Assembly (NCBI RefSeq): GCF_013002715.1
Contig: NZ_JABENB010000002.1
Location: 310,001 to 374,000 of the forward strand
Reading direction: 5' to 3'
DNA length: 64,000 nucleotides
Source: Flexivirga aerilata
GTDB taxonomy: Bacteria > Actinomycetota > Actinomycetes > Actinomycetales > Dermatophilaceae
In this document: piece after piece, positions 53,167 through 61,464 of the stretch
How the letters are laid out: every line of letters begins with the position of its first letter
Numbering within the stretch: position 1 is the stretch's first letter
Notes under the pieces: generated by a model
The model's input: the letters and a program-made list of their open reading frames with translations, nothing else
Database searches by the model: none
What the model was told of the DNA's origin: nothing
Program-made: the position numbers and the translations under genes

Positions 53167-53676
53167 TCAGGGCAGTTCGCGGCCCATCACCTGGCGCGCC
53201 GGATCGAGCAGGCCGAGCGTGCGCCAGCCGGCAGACCGATAGAGCCGCACTGCCGGGTCGGCCGGATCGCTCGTGGTGCCGAGCAGCGCTCGTCCGGTGA
53301 GCCCGTCGAGGAGCGCGTCGTGGAGGCGGCGTCCGAGCCCGCCACCGCGATGGCCGGGATCGACGGCGAGCTCGACGAACTCGAAGTGGTCGCCGATCCA
53401 GCCGCTCGTCGCCTCGGGCGGCAGCGTCCGCTCGACCAGGTCGCTCCAGAACTGGCCGCGCTGCCCGACATACCCCCACGCGAAGCCGGCCAGCGCGGTG
53501 TCCGCGGTGGCCGTCGCCAGCCGGAAGCCGTCGCGGGCACGATGCCGGTCGAACATCTGCTCGCGCCACGACTCGAAGCTCTCGGCGTCGCCGAACACCT
53601 CGTCGTAGAGGCGGAACACCGCAGGCGCCAGGGCCGCGGCGTCGGACGCGGTCAGCACGGCGATACGCGGGTTCAC
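53167..53676 (-). CDS. GNAT-family N-acetyltransferase
   Basis: A 169-aa acetyl-CoA-dependent acyltransferase. It has the strand and loop pattern FEFVELAVDPGHRGGGLGRRLHDALL, where HRGGGLG is the acetyl-CoA pyrophosphate-binding loop, and a late AVRLYRSAGWRTLG motif. The GTG at 53676 (reading NPRIAVLTASD) is chosen because longer frames run into repeat copy B. The gene is enclosed by the two palindromic repeats, which suggests it may have moved or been duplicated with them. Substrate unknown. Confidence 0.85.
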   Translation of the reverse strand: MNPRIAVLTASDAAALAPAVFRLYDEVFGDAESFESWREQMFDRHRARDGFRLATATADTALAGFAWGYVGQRGQFWSDLVERTLPPEATSGWIGDHFEFVELAVDPGHRGGGLGRRLHDALLDGLTGRALLGTTSDPADPAVRLYRSAGWRTLGLLDPARQVMGRELP

Positions 53677-53693
53677 GAGATCGAGTCTGTCAG

Positions 53694-53751
53694 CGAGGTA
53701 GCAGTCGCGGTCGTGATGCGGGCTCACGAAGCGACCGGGAGTGCTACCTCG
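53694..53751. repeat. Palindromic repeat, copy B, upstream of the acetyltransferase
   Basis: Arms CGAGGTAGCA (53694-53703) and TGCTACCTCG (53742-53751), inner GTCGC/GCGAC stem and the same 6-nt right-hand bulge as copy A. Same orientation as copy A. Confidence 0.8.
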
Positions 53752-53760
53752 GCGAGGCGC

Positions 53761-53830
53761 TGGGTCTCGATACGCGGCTCGTTCCTCGCCGCTACTCGAC
53801 CAGCAGGGGGTGGCCTACTCGACCAGCAGG
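53761..53830. repeat. Intergenic repeat with GCGGC/GCCGC hairpin and duplicated end
   Basis: Starts TGGGTCTCGATACGCGG, has a hairpin GCGGC/GCCGC (53774-53778 with 53788-53792) around the loop TCGTTCCTC, then CTACTCGACCAGCAGG, which is repeated at 53815-53830. Elements of this look are common between genes in several actinobacteria. Confidence 0.75.
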
Positions 53831-53837
53831 CGGGGAG

Positions 53838-55142
53838 TCAGTCCTCGTAGACCGTCGGGATCACCGGCTCGCCGCGGGACATCTGGCGCGCGGTGGGCGG
53901 CAGCTCGTCGCGGGCGGAGGAGTGCAGCTTGCGGGCGTCGTCGAGGGTGCCGTGGAAGACCCGGTCGCCGTCCTTGACCAGCGGGACGAGCAGCTGGCGG
54001 TCGTCGCCGTCGTCCTCGGGGCGGGTGCCGATGCCGATCAGCTCGGCCTCGGCGGTGCCCCGCGCGTTGCGGCGGCGCAGGGCATATTTGCGGCCGCCGA
54101 CGGAGGTCTTGTCCTTGCTCTTCTTGGCGACGCCCTGCATCTGGCCGGTGGAGTCCTCGCGGGCGACCAGCTTGTAGACCAATCCCGCTGTGGGAGCGCC
54201 GGATCCGGTCACCAACTGGGTGCCGACGCCGTAGCCGTCGACCGGGCCGGCCTGCAGCGCCGCGATCGCGAACTCGTCGAGATCGGACGTGACGACGATC
54301 TTGGTCTTGGTGGCGCCGAGGCTGTCGAGTTGGGCCCGCACCTCCCGCGCCTGTTGCAGCAGGTCGCCCGAGTCCAGGCGCACACCGCCGAGCTCGGTGC
54401 CCGCGACCTCCACGGCGAGCTTGACCGCGTTGGTCACGTCATAGGTGTCGACCAGCAACGTGGTGCCGACCCCGAGCGCGTCCACCTGCGACTGGAACGC
54501 GGCGCGTTCGTCGTCGTGCAGCAGCGTGAACGAGTGCGCCGACGTGCCGGTCGTCGGCACGCCGTAGCGGCGGCCGGCCTCCAGGTTGGAGGTGGTCGCG
54601 AAGCCGGCGATGTATGCCGCCCGGGCCGCCGCGACGGCCGCGTCCTCATGGGTACGACGAGAGCCCATCTCGATGCACGGCCGATCCTCCGCAGCTGCCG
54701 TCATACGGGAAGCCGCCGACGCGATCGCGCTGTCGTGGTTGAGGATCGACAGCACGAGCGTCTCCAGCACGACCCCCTCGGCGAAGGTGGACTCGACGAT
54801 CAGCATCGGCGACCCGGGGAAGTAGACGTCGCCCTCGGCGTAGCCCCAGATGTCGCCGGTGAAGCGGTAGTCGGCCAGCCAGTCGAGTGTCGGCTCGTCC
54901 ACCACGCCGCGCTCACGCAGGTCGGCGAGCTCGGCGTCGCCGAAGCGGAAGTCGGCCAGCGCGTCCAGCAGCCGGCCGGTGCCGGCGACCACGCCGTAGC
55001 GGCGCCCGTCGGGCAGCCGGCGCCCGAATGTCTCGAACACGCTGCGGCGGTGCGCCGTGCCGTCCTTGAGGGCGGCGCTGAGCATGGTCAGCTCGTACTG
55101 GTCGGTGAGCAGGGCGGTGGACACGCCCGGTGGTGTCGTCAC
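53838..55142 (-). CDS. pncB: Nicotinate phosphoribosyltransferase
   Basis: A 434-aa enzyme that makes nicotinate mononucleotide from nicotinate and PRPP. Signatures: [18 protein letters not shown], the histidine region [31 protein letters not shown] and [18 protein letters not shown]. The start is set at the GTG at 55142 because TACAGT lies 7 nt upstream; an upstream GTG at 55151 falls within that box. pncB next to clpS is a conserved actinobacterial pair, seen also in M. tuberculosis. Works with the nicotinamidase in this window. Confidence 0.93.
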   Translation of the reverse strand: MTTPPGVSTALLTDQYELTMLSAALKDGTAHRRSVFETFGRRLPDGRRYGVVAGTGRLLDALADFRFGDAELADLRERGVVDEPTLDWLADYRFTGDIWGYAEGDVYFPGSPMLIVESTFAEGVVLETLVLSILNHDSAIASAASRMTAAAEDRPCIEMGSRRTHEDAAVAAARAAYIAGFATTSNLEAGRRYGVPTTGTSAHSFTLLHDDERAAFQSQVDALGVGTTLLVDTYDVTNAVKLAVEVAGTELGGVRLDSGDLLQQAREVRAQLDSLGATKTKIVVTSDLDEFAIAALQAGPVDGYGVGTQLVTGSGAPTAGLVYKLVAREDSTGQMQGVAKKSKDKTSVGGRKYALRRRNARGTAEAELIGIGTRPEDDGDDRQLLVPLVKDGDRVFHGTLDDARKLHSSARDELPPTARQMSRGEPVIPTVYED

Positions 55143-55149
55143 CCGCGTC

Positions 55150-55155
55150 ACTGTA
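55150..55155 (-). promoter_or_regulatory. -10 element of leaderless pncB
   Basis: TACAGT on the minus strand, 7 nt before the GTG at 55142; it decides between two possible GTG starts. Confidence 0.45.
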
Positions 55156-55208
55156 GTTGTTCACCCGCCGAGGGCCGGGCAGCCTCGCGCGCCGGGCGGT
55201 CGGGTGCT

Positions 55209-55214
55209 TATCGT
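55209..55214 (+). promoter_or_regulatory. -10 element of leaderless clpS
   Basis: TATCGT ends 7 nt before the GTG at 55222. Confidence 0.5.
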
Positions 55215-55221
55215 GGAGAGC

Positions 55222-55524
55222 GTGTCCGTTGCGCCCCCCGAGCATGCCTCGCCCGACGTCGAACTCGACACCGACGCCGAGCAACAGCTCGACCAGCCGT
55301 GGGTCACGATCGTCTGGAACGACCCGGTCAACCTGATGTCCTACGTCTCGTGGGTGTTCCAGAACTACTTCGGTTACTCGCAGGCCAAGGCCGAGAAGCT
55401 GATGATGAGCGTGCATCGCGACGGCAAGGCGGCCGTCTCCCACGGCCCCCGCGAACGCATGGAGACCGACACCGAGGCGATGCACGGCTACGGACTGTGG
55501 GCCACCTTCGAAAAGGACGTATGA
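55222..55524 (+). CDS. clpS: ATP-dependent Clp protease adaptor ClpS
   Basis: A 100-aa adaptor that delivers N-degron substrates to the ClpC/ClpP protease. After a disordered, acidic N-terminus it has [20 protein letters not shown], the NDP binding pocket, and [20 protein letters not shown]. The GTG start is supported by the TATCGT box. It is divergent from pncB and followed 1 bp later by the DUF2017 gene, the usual order in actinobacteria. Confidence 0.93.
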   Translation: MSVAPPEHASPDVELDTDAEQQLDQPWVTIVWNDPVNLMSYVSWVFQNYFGYSQAKAEKLMMSVHRDGKAAVSHGPRERMETDTEAMHGYGLWATFEKDV

Positions 55525-55525
55525 C

Positions 55526-56104
55526 GTGGCAACCCCCTTCAAACGCAAGGGTTCTCGCGTCGTGGCCAAGATGGCGCCCGAGGAACGCGAGGTGGTCAGC
55601 GAGCTGCTGACCCAGACCCGGCAGCTCGTCGCACCCGACGACGGCACGACCGGTGACCCGGTCGAGGACATGATGGCGTCGATCGGCCGCACGGCCGACC
55701 CCGACGAGCTCGCGTCCCGCGACCCGGCGCTGGCCCGACTGCTGCCGGACGGTCACCGGGAGGACGCCGAGGTCGCCTCGGAGTTCCGGTCGCTCACCGA
55801 GCACGGCCTGCGGCAGCGCAAGGCGGCCAACCTGTCCACCGCGATCACCGCCCTCGACACCACGCGCGGCGACAAGCTGGAGCTCGACCTCGGGCAGGCC
55901 CAGGCTCTGCTCATCGCGCTCACCGATGTGCGGCTGGCGCTGGGGGAGCGGCTGGAGCTGCGCACCGACGACGACGGCGACCGCCTGCAGCACGACATCG
56001 CCGAGGCCGGCGACGCGGTCGGGGAGGACCCGAGGTTGCTGACCGGGCTCTACTACGACTTCCTCACCTGGATGCAGGAGTCGCTCGCGCACGCGCTGCT
56101 GTAG
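55526..56104 (+). CDS. DUF2017 family protein
   Basis: A 192-aa, mostly helical protein that follows clpS in actinobacteria. It reads VVAKMAPEEREVVSELLTQTRQ at the start and ends LLTGLYYDFLTWMQESLAHAL. The function is not established; the fixed link to clpS suggests a role with Clp proteolysis. The GTG at 55526 lies just after the clpS stop, so the genes are coupled. Confidence 0.88.
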   Translation: MATPFKRKGSRVVAKMAPEEREVVSELLTQTRQLVAPDDGTTGDPVEDMMASIGRTADPDELASRDPALARLLPDGHREDAEVASEFRSLTEHGLRQRKAANLSTAITALDTTRGDKLELDLGQAQALLIALTDVRLALGERLELRTDDDGDRLQHDIAEAGDAVGEDPRLLTGLYYDFLTWMQESLAHALL

Positions 56105-56163
56105 GTGTCGCCGGTCCGTCCGTCGGCCCCCTCCGTCGCCGCACGGCTAGCATCGTGCCCATC

Positions 56164-57693
56164 ATGAGCACCGCTACGCCCGCACCCGCCCGCAAGCCCC
56201 GCCTGCGCGTCGCGCCGTCGCCCACCGGCGACCCGCACGTCGGCACGGCATACGTCTCGATCTTCGACCTGGCGTTCGCCCGGCAGCAGGGTGGCAGCTT
56301 CATCCTGCGCATCGAGGACACCGACCGGACGCGGTTCCAGGCCGACAGCGAGCAGCAGCTCTACGACACGCTGCACTGGCTCGGGCTGGGCTGGGACGAG
56401 GGCCCCGACAAGGGCGGGCCGTTCGCGCCCTACAAGCAGTCCGAGCGGCTCGAGACCTACAAGCCGTATGCCGAGCAGCTGCTCGCCGACGGTCACGCCT
56501 ACCTGTGCTGGTGCTCCAGCGAGCGCCTCGCCGAGATGCGCGAGATGCAGCAGAAGACCAAGCAGCCCACCGGCTACGACCGGATGTGCCTCGGCATGAC
56601 GCGCGAAGAGCGCTCCAAACTCCCGGGATTCACCGAGACCCCGGTGGTGCGCATGCTGATCCCGGACGACGTGCCGCTGGAGTTCGACGACCTGATCATG
56701 GGCCGCACCAAGGCGCCGAAGCCGGACGACCAGGTGATCGTGAAGGCCGACGGCTACCCGACCTACCACCTGGCCGTCGTGGTCGACGACCACCTGATGG
56801 AGATCACGCACGTGGTGCGCGGGCAGGAGTGGATCTCGTCCACGCCCAAGCACCTGCTGCTCTTCACCTGGCTCGGCTGGCAGGCCCCGGAGTTTGCGCA
56901 CATCCCGCTGCTGCGGGACGAGAAGAAGGCGAAGATCTCCAAGCGCAAGAGCCCGTGGGCCAAGCTCACCTGGTTCAAGGACGAGGGCTACGTGCCGGAA
57001 GCGCTCGTCAATTTCCTTGCGCTGCAAGGCCACCCGCCGATCATCGAGGACGATGCGTCCGAGCGGGAGGTCTTCAGCTTCGAGGAGTTCAGCAAGAATT
57101 TTGCCTGGCACAAGATCAACCCGGCGGGTGCGGTGTTCAACCTCGACAAACTCAACTGGCTCAACGCGCATTACATCCGCGAGTTGTCCGAGCAGGACCT
57201 CACGGCGCGGTTGCTGCCCTTCCTGCAGCGTGACGGCGTGCTCCCGGAGAACCCGTCGTTGCCGCAGTTCGGCCGGCTGGGCGCGATCGTGCCGCTGATC
57301 CAGACGCGCATCAACCTGCTGACCGAGGCCACCCCGCTGGTGGCACCGTTCTTCGTCGACGACGACAAGCTCGAGATAGCCGATGACGCGCGAAAGCAGT
57401 TGAAGGAGAGCGCTCCTCAGGTGCTGGATGCGGCGATCGCCGCGCTCGAGCCGATCAGCGGCGCCATCGGCAACCCGGACGGTTCCGGGCGCGAGTGGAC
57501 CGCCGACCGCCTCGAGGAGGCGCTGCGCGCCGCGATCGTCGACGGCCTCGGCATCAAGCCGCGGCTGGCGTTCGGGCCCATCCGCACCGCGATCTCCGGG
57601 CAGCGCATCTCACCGCCGCTCTTCGAGTCGATGGAGATCCTCGGCAAGGCCTCCACGATGCGACGGCTGCAGGCGCTGCGCGACTCGCTGTGA
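56164..57693 (+). CDS. gltX: Glutamyl-tRNA synthetase
   Basis: A 509-aa class I synthetase. The HIGH-like motif is in RVAPSPTGDPHVGTAYVS, and the KMSKS-like loop is DEKKAKISKRK. In actinobacteria this enzyme also charges tRNA(Gln) with glutamate for later amidation. The ATG at 56164 is preferred to a GTG three codons earlier because TAGCAT sits about 10 nt upstream. tRNA(Gln) and tRNA(Glu) follow within 1.1 kb, the same order as in M. tuberculosis. Its stop overlaps the next start by GTGA. Confidence 0.95.
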   Translation: MSTATPAPARKPRLRVAPSPTGDPHVGTAYVSIFDLAFARQQGGSFILRIEDTDRTRFQADSEQQLYDTLHWLGLGWDEGPDKGGPFAPYKQSERLETYKPYAEQLLADGHAYLCWCSSERLAEMREMQQKTKQPTGYDRMCLGMTREERSKLPGFTETPVVRMLIPDDVPLEFDDLIMGRTKAPKPDDQVIVKADGYPTYHLAVVVDDHLMEITHVVRGQEWISSTPKHLLLFTWLGWQAPEFAHIPLLRDEKKAKISKRKSPWAKLTWFKDEGYVPEALVNFLALQGHPPIIEDDASEREVFSFEEFSKNFAWHKINPAGAVFNLDKLNWLNAHYIRELSEQDLTARLLPFLQRDGVLPENPSLPQFGRLGAIVPLIQTRINLLTEATPLVAPFFVDDDKLEIADDARKQLKESAPQVLDAAIAALEPISGAIGNPDGSGREWTADRLEEALRAAIVDGLGIKPRLAFGPIRTAISGQRISPPLFESMEILGKASTMRRLQALRDSL

Positions 57694-58481
57694 GCGTGAC
57701 GTTGGGCGTCCACGCGGTGTTGGTGGACATCGACGACACGCTGCTCGACACCACGGCGGCGATGATCGGCGCCGGCGAGGTGGCGATGGCCGCGGTCTGG
57801 CCGGACGAGTCGGACGTATGGCGGCAGGCCGCGGCCCGCCGCTTCCGCAGTGACCCCGGCGGCTTCTTCAAGCGCTACACCGCGGGCGAGCTCGACTTCG
57901 AGGAGATGCGCGCGGCACGCCTCGCCGAAGTCGCTGCGACACAAGGGCGTTCGCTGCCCGATGGCGCGATCGACAGCTACGAGACGGCGTTCCGGCCGGC
58001 CTTCCTGGCGCGTCAGCGGGTCTACGACGACGTGCTGCCGTTCCTCGACGCCTGCGCCGCGGCCGGCCTGCGCTTCGGCGCGTTGACCAATTCGTCGGCG
58101 GCGGCGACGCAGTCGAAGCTCGCGGCTCTCGGGCTCGAAGGGCGGCTGGGACCGGTCGTCACCCGGGACACGCTCGGCGTCGGCAAGCCGGACCCTGCGG
58201 TCTTCCGGCACGCCGTCGCCGCGCTCGGCAGCGACCCGTCGCGCACGGCATACATCGGCGACGAGTACGAAGCGGACGTGCTCGGCCCGGCCCGCGCCGG
58301 GCTGCAGCCGATCTGGCTGCGCCGGCCCCGTCATACCGAGGTCGGACAGGCGCCCGACGCCGCGATCCCGGACGCGCAGGCGCCGGGCGATGTGCCGTTG
58401 ATCACGGGACTGGACCAGCTGCGGCCGACGCCCGACGGTGTGGCGGTGCTCGATTTGGGCCGGACGGCACCTGCCCGGTAA
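57690..58481 (+). CDS. HAD-superfamily hydrolase
   Basis: A 263-aa phosphatase-like protein. The nucleophile motif is DIDDTLLD (13-20); later motifs are ALTNSSAAATQ, GKPDPAVFRHA and YIGDEYEADVLG, with a helical cap at about 25-110. Coupled to gltX by a GTGA overlap; a GTG two codons later is an alternative start. The substrate is unknown; small phosphorylated metabolites are usual for this family. Confidence 0.88.
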   Translation: MSVTLGVHAVLVDIDDTLLDTTAAMIGAGEVAMAAVWPDESDVWRQAAARRFRSDPGGFFKRYTAGELDFEEMRAARLAEVAATQGRSLPDGAIDSYETAFRPAFLARQRVYDDVLPFLDACAAAGLRFGALTNSSAAATQSKLAALGLEGRLGPVVTRDTLGVGKPDPAVFRHAVAALGSDPSRTAYIGDEYEADVLGPARAGLQPIWLRRPRHTEVGQAPDAAIPDAQAPGDVPLITGLDQLRPTPDGVAVLDLGRTAPAR

Positions 58482-58540
58482 GGTTTCTCCTCGGTTCACC
58501 TCGCACGGCCGCTACCGGCAAGCGCGGAGTGATACCCCCT

Positions 58541-58615
58541 TGGGGTATGGTGTAATTGGCAGCACGACTGATTCTGGTTCAGTTAGTCTAGGTTCGAGTC
58601 CTGGTACCCCAGCCA
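58541..58615 (+). tRNA. tRNA-Gln (anticodon CTG)
   Basis: Acceptor TGGGGTA pairs with TACCCCA; anticodon stem ACTGA/TCAGT holds loop TTCTGGT with CTG at 58574-58576; T-arm GGTTCGAGTCC. CCA is encoded at 58613-58615, unlike the glutamate tRNA next to it. Confidence 0.95.
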
Positions 58616-58677
58616 ATCGGTGAGCAATCACCCGATTGGGCAGAACGCACTGGAACCGGTAATGTTCTGCCAGCCGC

Positions 58678-58750
58678 GGCCCCATCGTATAGCGGCCTAG
58701 TACGCCGCCCTCTCACGGCGGTAACGCGGGTTCGAATCCCGCTGGGGTCA
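58678..58750 (+). tRNA. tRNA-Glu (anticodon CTC)
   Basis: Acceptor GGCCCCA pairs with TGGGGTC (one G-U); anticodon stem CCGCC/GGCGG with CTC at 58712-58714; T-arm GCGGGTTCGAATCCCGC. CCA is not encoded. Confidence 0.95.
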
Positions 58751-58763
58751 CGTTTGAAAAAAG

Positions 58764-58799
58764 ACGGCCCCCGATCCTTGTCCAAGGATCGGGGGCCGT
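58764..58799 (+). terminator. Intrinsic terminator after tRNA-Glu
   Basis: A 17-bp perfect stem (ACGGCCCCCGATCCTTG and its complement) with a 2-nt turn, 13 nt after the tRNA, followed by TTCTG. It is preceded by an A-run, so it could act in both directions. Confidence 0.85.
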
Positions 58800-58833
58800 T
58801 CTGCGTTGTGCACCCGGGTGCGATCATCGGCCG

Positions 58834-59406
58834 ATGACCGATCGACTCTGGTACGCCGCGTACGGATCGAACATCTCGCCGGAGCGACTGGCCTGCTACC
58901 TCGGCGGCGGCCGGCCCGCCGGGGCGACGCGTGACTACCCCGGCTGCCGGGACACGACCCCACCGGACGAGCGCGTGCCCCTGGAGCTGCCCGGCGCCGT
59001 CTTCTTCGGCTGGCAGTCGCCCACCTGGGGCGGGGGAGTCGCCTTCTACGACCCCGACGCATCGGGGCGCGCGTTGGTGACGGCCTACCGGGTCGGGGCC
59101 GACCAGCTCGCCGACATCTGGGCGCAGGAGATGCACCGGCAGCCGGGAGCCGACCTCGATCTGGACCTCCTGGTGCGGCACGGCTCCCTCGTCGCGGGAC
59201 CCGGCAGATACGAACGGCTGCTCGTGGTCGACGAATACGGGTCGCAGCCGGTGGTCACCTTCACCTTCCCGCCAGGGCATCGCCCGGTGGAGAATCCGCC
59301 GAGCCTCGCGTATGCCGAGACCATCGTGCGCGGGCTGGAGGAGACGCACGGTCTGTCGGCGGACGTCGCGCAGGGCTACGTCGCGTCCCTGGCTCCGGCG
59401 GCGTGA
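58834..59406 (+). CDS. Gamma-glutamylcyclotransferase-fold protein
   Basis: A 190-aa protein that opens LWYAAYGSNISPERLACYLGG, the YGSN signature loop of the GGCT/AIG2 fold. The general acid glutamate of true cyclotransferases is not obvious in this form, so activity on gamma-glutamyl peptides is uncertain; homologues are often mislabelled as histone deacetylase. It stands alone between the tRNA terminator and the MerR gene, with which it converges 3 bp apart. Confidence 0.75.
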   Translation: MTDRLWYAAYGSNISPERLACYLGGGRPAGATRDYPGCRDTTPPDERVPLELPGAVFFGWQSPTWGGGVAFYDPDASGRALVTAYRVGADQLADIWAQEMHRQPGADLDLDLLVRHGSLVAGPGRYERLLVVDEYGSQPVVTFTFPPGHRPVENPPSLAYAETIVRGLEETHGLSADVAQGYVASLAPAA

Positions 59407-59409
59407 GGT

Positions 59410-60024
59410 CTACTTCTCCTCGAAAAGCGTTGCGCTGCGGTGCTGTTGGGCGAGGCGCCGCAGGGTGGCGAGCACCGGGTCGGTGAGCACCGTCCCGACG
59501 ACGACCTGGCGCAGCGCCGCGGCCGGGTCGTCCGGGACCGTCGACAGGTCGGCATCCGCGATCGACTCGGCGGCATCCGCCCAGGCCATGAGCGGCGCCC
59601 CGTCGTCGACCTCGATGCCGGCCTCGGCGAGGGCGTGCAGCTGCCCGCCCAGCAGGTCGATGAGTGGTTCGTCGTCGCGGATCTGCCAGCCGCGTCGATC
59701 GACGAATCCCCTTGCGAAAGCTGACCATTCGGGGTCGCATGTGGTCCCGTCCGGCGTCAACGCGTCCTGTGCCGCACCGAGCAGGTGGTGCCGGCTGGAT
59801 GGCGGGTCGCCCAGTGCGTCGAGCACCTGACGCACCCGCGCGAGGCTCAGCCCACCCGCTTCGCTCAGTGCCCGGATCAGGCGGACCCGCTCGGCGTGGC
59901 TCTCGTCATACCGCGCCTGGGTGCGGCTGGTCTGCTCGCCGGGATGCAGGAGCCCTTCGCGCAGGTAGAACTTCAGCGTCGGCACCGGCACGCCGGTCGC
60001 GTCGGAGAGCTGGGAGATGCGCAT
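59410..60024 (-). CDS. MerR-family transcriptional regulator
   Basis: A 204-aa regulator with the N-terminal winged helix (1-70: MRISQLSDATGVPVPTLKFY, then GLLHPGEQTSRTQARYDESH) and a dimerising coiled coil around 70-90, followed by a C-terminal domain without metal-binding cysteines, so it probably senses an organic ligand. It is divergent from the SRPBCC gene and shares a 14-bp-arm dyad with it. The bulky C-terminal domain is of unrecognised type. Confidence 0.88.
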   Translation of the reverse strand: MRISQLSDATGVPVPTLKFYLREGLLHPGEQTSRTQARYDESHAERVRLIRALSEAGGLSLARVRQVLDALGDPPSSRHHLLGAAQDALTPDGTTCDPEWSAFARGFVDRRGWQIRDDEPLIDLLGGQLHALAEAGIEVDDGAPLMAWADAAESIADADLSTVPDDPAAALRQVVVGTVLTDPVLATLRRLAQQHRSATLFEEK

Positions 60025-60034
60025 GCGGTCGATC

Positions 60035-60082
60035 TTGACATTGGATAGTGCGACTCGCCAATAATGGGGAGTCGCACTATCC
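60035..60082. promoter_or_regulatory. MerR-type promoter and dyad operator
   Basis: TTGACA (60035-60040) and AATAAT (60060-60065) are 19 nt apart, the long spacer typical of MerR-controlled promoters, reading toward the SRPBCC gene. A perfect 14-bp inverted repeat, GGATAGTGCGACTC (60043-60056) with its complement at 60069-60082, overlaps the spacer and the -10. Confidence 0.75.
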
Positions 60083-60097
60083 GATCGAGGAGCGGGC

Positions 60098-60622
60098 ATG
60101 GACAGCACCGGGACCACCGACGCCGGCGAGCGGCTGGAGGTCGCGCGCTTCATCCCGTTCGCGGCAGAGCAGATCTTCGCGGTGCTGACCGACCCGATGG
60201 GGCACGTCGACATCGACGCCAGCGGCATGCTCCAGGACGCGGAGGGGAAGCCGGTGACACGGGCGGGCGACTCCTTCGTCGTCCACATGGACCGGGAGGC
60301 GCTCGGTGACCTGCCGATGGGCAGGTATGACGTGACCGTCACCATCGAGACCTTCGAGGCGGATCGGGCGATCAGTTGGTCGGTGCTCGGCACCGTGCGG
60401 CCGGGCATCGGGCACACCTTCGGCTACCGGCTCGAGCCCGTCGACGGCGGCACCACCGTCACGTCGGTCTACGACTGGTCGACGGCCAGTGCCGAGTGGC
60501 GGACCAGCGGCATCTTCCCGGTCGTGTCGCAGGCGGCGCTGCGCGGCACGCTGGGGATTCTGGAGCGAGTCGTCCGGCGGCGCACCGCCGATCCGCAGCA
60601 GGCTCAGGCGGTTTCGGTCTGA
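60098..60622 (+). CDS. SRPBCC (START-like) ligand-binding protein
   Basis: A 174-aa protein of the polyketide cyclase/START-like fold: EVARFIPFAAEQIFAVLTDP at the start, then alternating strands (YDVTVTIETFEADRAISWSV) and a C-terminal helix that covers the pocket. GAGGAG precedes the ATG. It is the divergent partner of the MerR regulator, so it may bind or modify the inducing compound. The last 19 bp overlap the 3' end of the IclR gene on the opposite strand. Confidence 0.8.
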   Translation: MDSTGTTDAGERLEVARFIPFAAEQIFAVLTDPMGHVDIDASGMLQDAEGKPVTRAGDSFVVHMDREALGDLPMGRYDVTVTIETFEADRAISWSVLGTVRPGIGHTFGYRLEPVDGGTTVTSVYDWSTASAEWRTSGIFPVVSQAALRGTLGILERVVRRRTADPQQAQAVSV

Positions 60623-61356
60623 CGCGGCTGCTGGGTGGCGGCGTGGGCGCGCGCCAGCACCTCGGTGAGCTTGTTGGCGCCGGCGACCACGGTGGCGGCG
60701 TGCAGGCGGCCGGGCTGGCGTGAGACGCGCTCGATCGGCCCGGAGATGGACACCGCGGCGATGACCCGACCGGAGGGGCTGCGCACCGGTGCGGACACCG
60801 ACGCGACGCCCTGCTCGCGCTCGCTCACGCTCTGCGACCAGCCGCGCCGGCGGACCGCCGACAGCATGGTCGCGGTGAACTTCGCGCCCTGCAGGCCCCG
60901 GTGCAGCCGGTCCGGCTCCTCCCACGCCAGCAGGATCTGTGCCGCGGAGCCGGCCTGCATCGACAGGGTGGCGCCGACCGGGATGGAGTCGCGCAGGCCC
61001 ATGGGGCGGTCGGCGGCGGCGACGCAGATGCGCTGGTCGCCCTGACGGCGGAACAACTGGGCGCTCTCACCGCAGTGATCGCGCAGGGCGCCGAGCACCG
61101 GACCGGCGGCGGCGAGCAGGCGGTCCTCGCCGGCGGCGGAGGCGAGTTCGGCCAGGCGCGGGCCGAGGATGAAGCGCCCCTGCATGTCGCGGGCCACCAG
61201 CCGGTGGTGCTCCAGGGCGACCGCCAGGCGGTGCGCCGTGGGACGGGCCAGGCCGGTGTGTGCCACCAGCTGGGCAAGTGTCGACGGACCCGCCTCGAGG
61301 GCGGACAGCACGACTGCGGCCTTGTCGAGAACGCCGACTCCGCTAGAGTTGTCCAT
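60604..61356 (-). CDS. ndgR: IclR-family regulator of leucine genes (NdgR/LtbR-like)
   Basis: A 250-aa regulator that begins MDNSSGVGVLDKAAVVLSAL, nearly the same as the start of Streptomyces NdgR as I recall it. Winged helix at about 8-70 (TGLARPTAHRLAVALEHH), then the IclR effector domain. NdgR and LtbR control leuCD and other amino acid genes and are encoded divergently from leuCD, as here. CAATAT 6 nt before the ATG suggests leaderless expression. Confidence 0.9.
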   Translation of the reverse strand: MDNSSGVGVLDKAAVVLSALEAGPSTLAQLVAHTGLARPTAHRLAVALEHHRLVARDMQGRFILGPRLAELASAAGEDRLLAAAGPVLGALRDHCGESAQLFRRQGDQRICVAAADRPMGLRDSIPVGATLSMQAGSAAQILLAWEEPDRLHRGLQGAKFTATMLSAVRRRGWSQSVSEREQGVASVSAPVRSPSGRVIAAVSISGPIERVSRQPGRLHAATVVAGANKLTEVLARAHAATQQPRQTETA

Positions 61357-61362
61357 GCACTG

Positions 61363-61391
61363 ATATTGCAGTCTCATTCCGCGAGACGCAA
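61363..61391. promoter_or_regulatory. Candidate NdgR operator and ndgR -10 box
   Basis: The ndgR -10 (CAATAT on the minus strand, 61363-61368) is joined to an inverted repeat: TTGC, a bulged A, GTCTC, 7 nt, GAGACGCAA. Its place between ndgR and leuC suits shared control. Confidence 0.4.
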
Positions 61392-61464
61392 GTCCTTCCG
61401 CAAAATCGGCGAGTCACGCTGAGGACGCAAGGGGCGAGAAGAACATTCGTGAAGGAGGCCCATC

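Noticed and set aside
53081..53830. An insertion sequence around the acetyltransferase gene
   Set aside because: No transposase and no target-site duplication could be seen; the elements are kept as palindromic repeats only.
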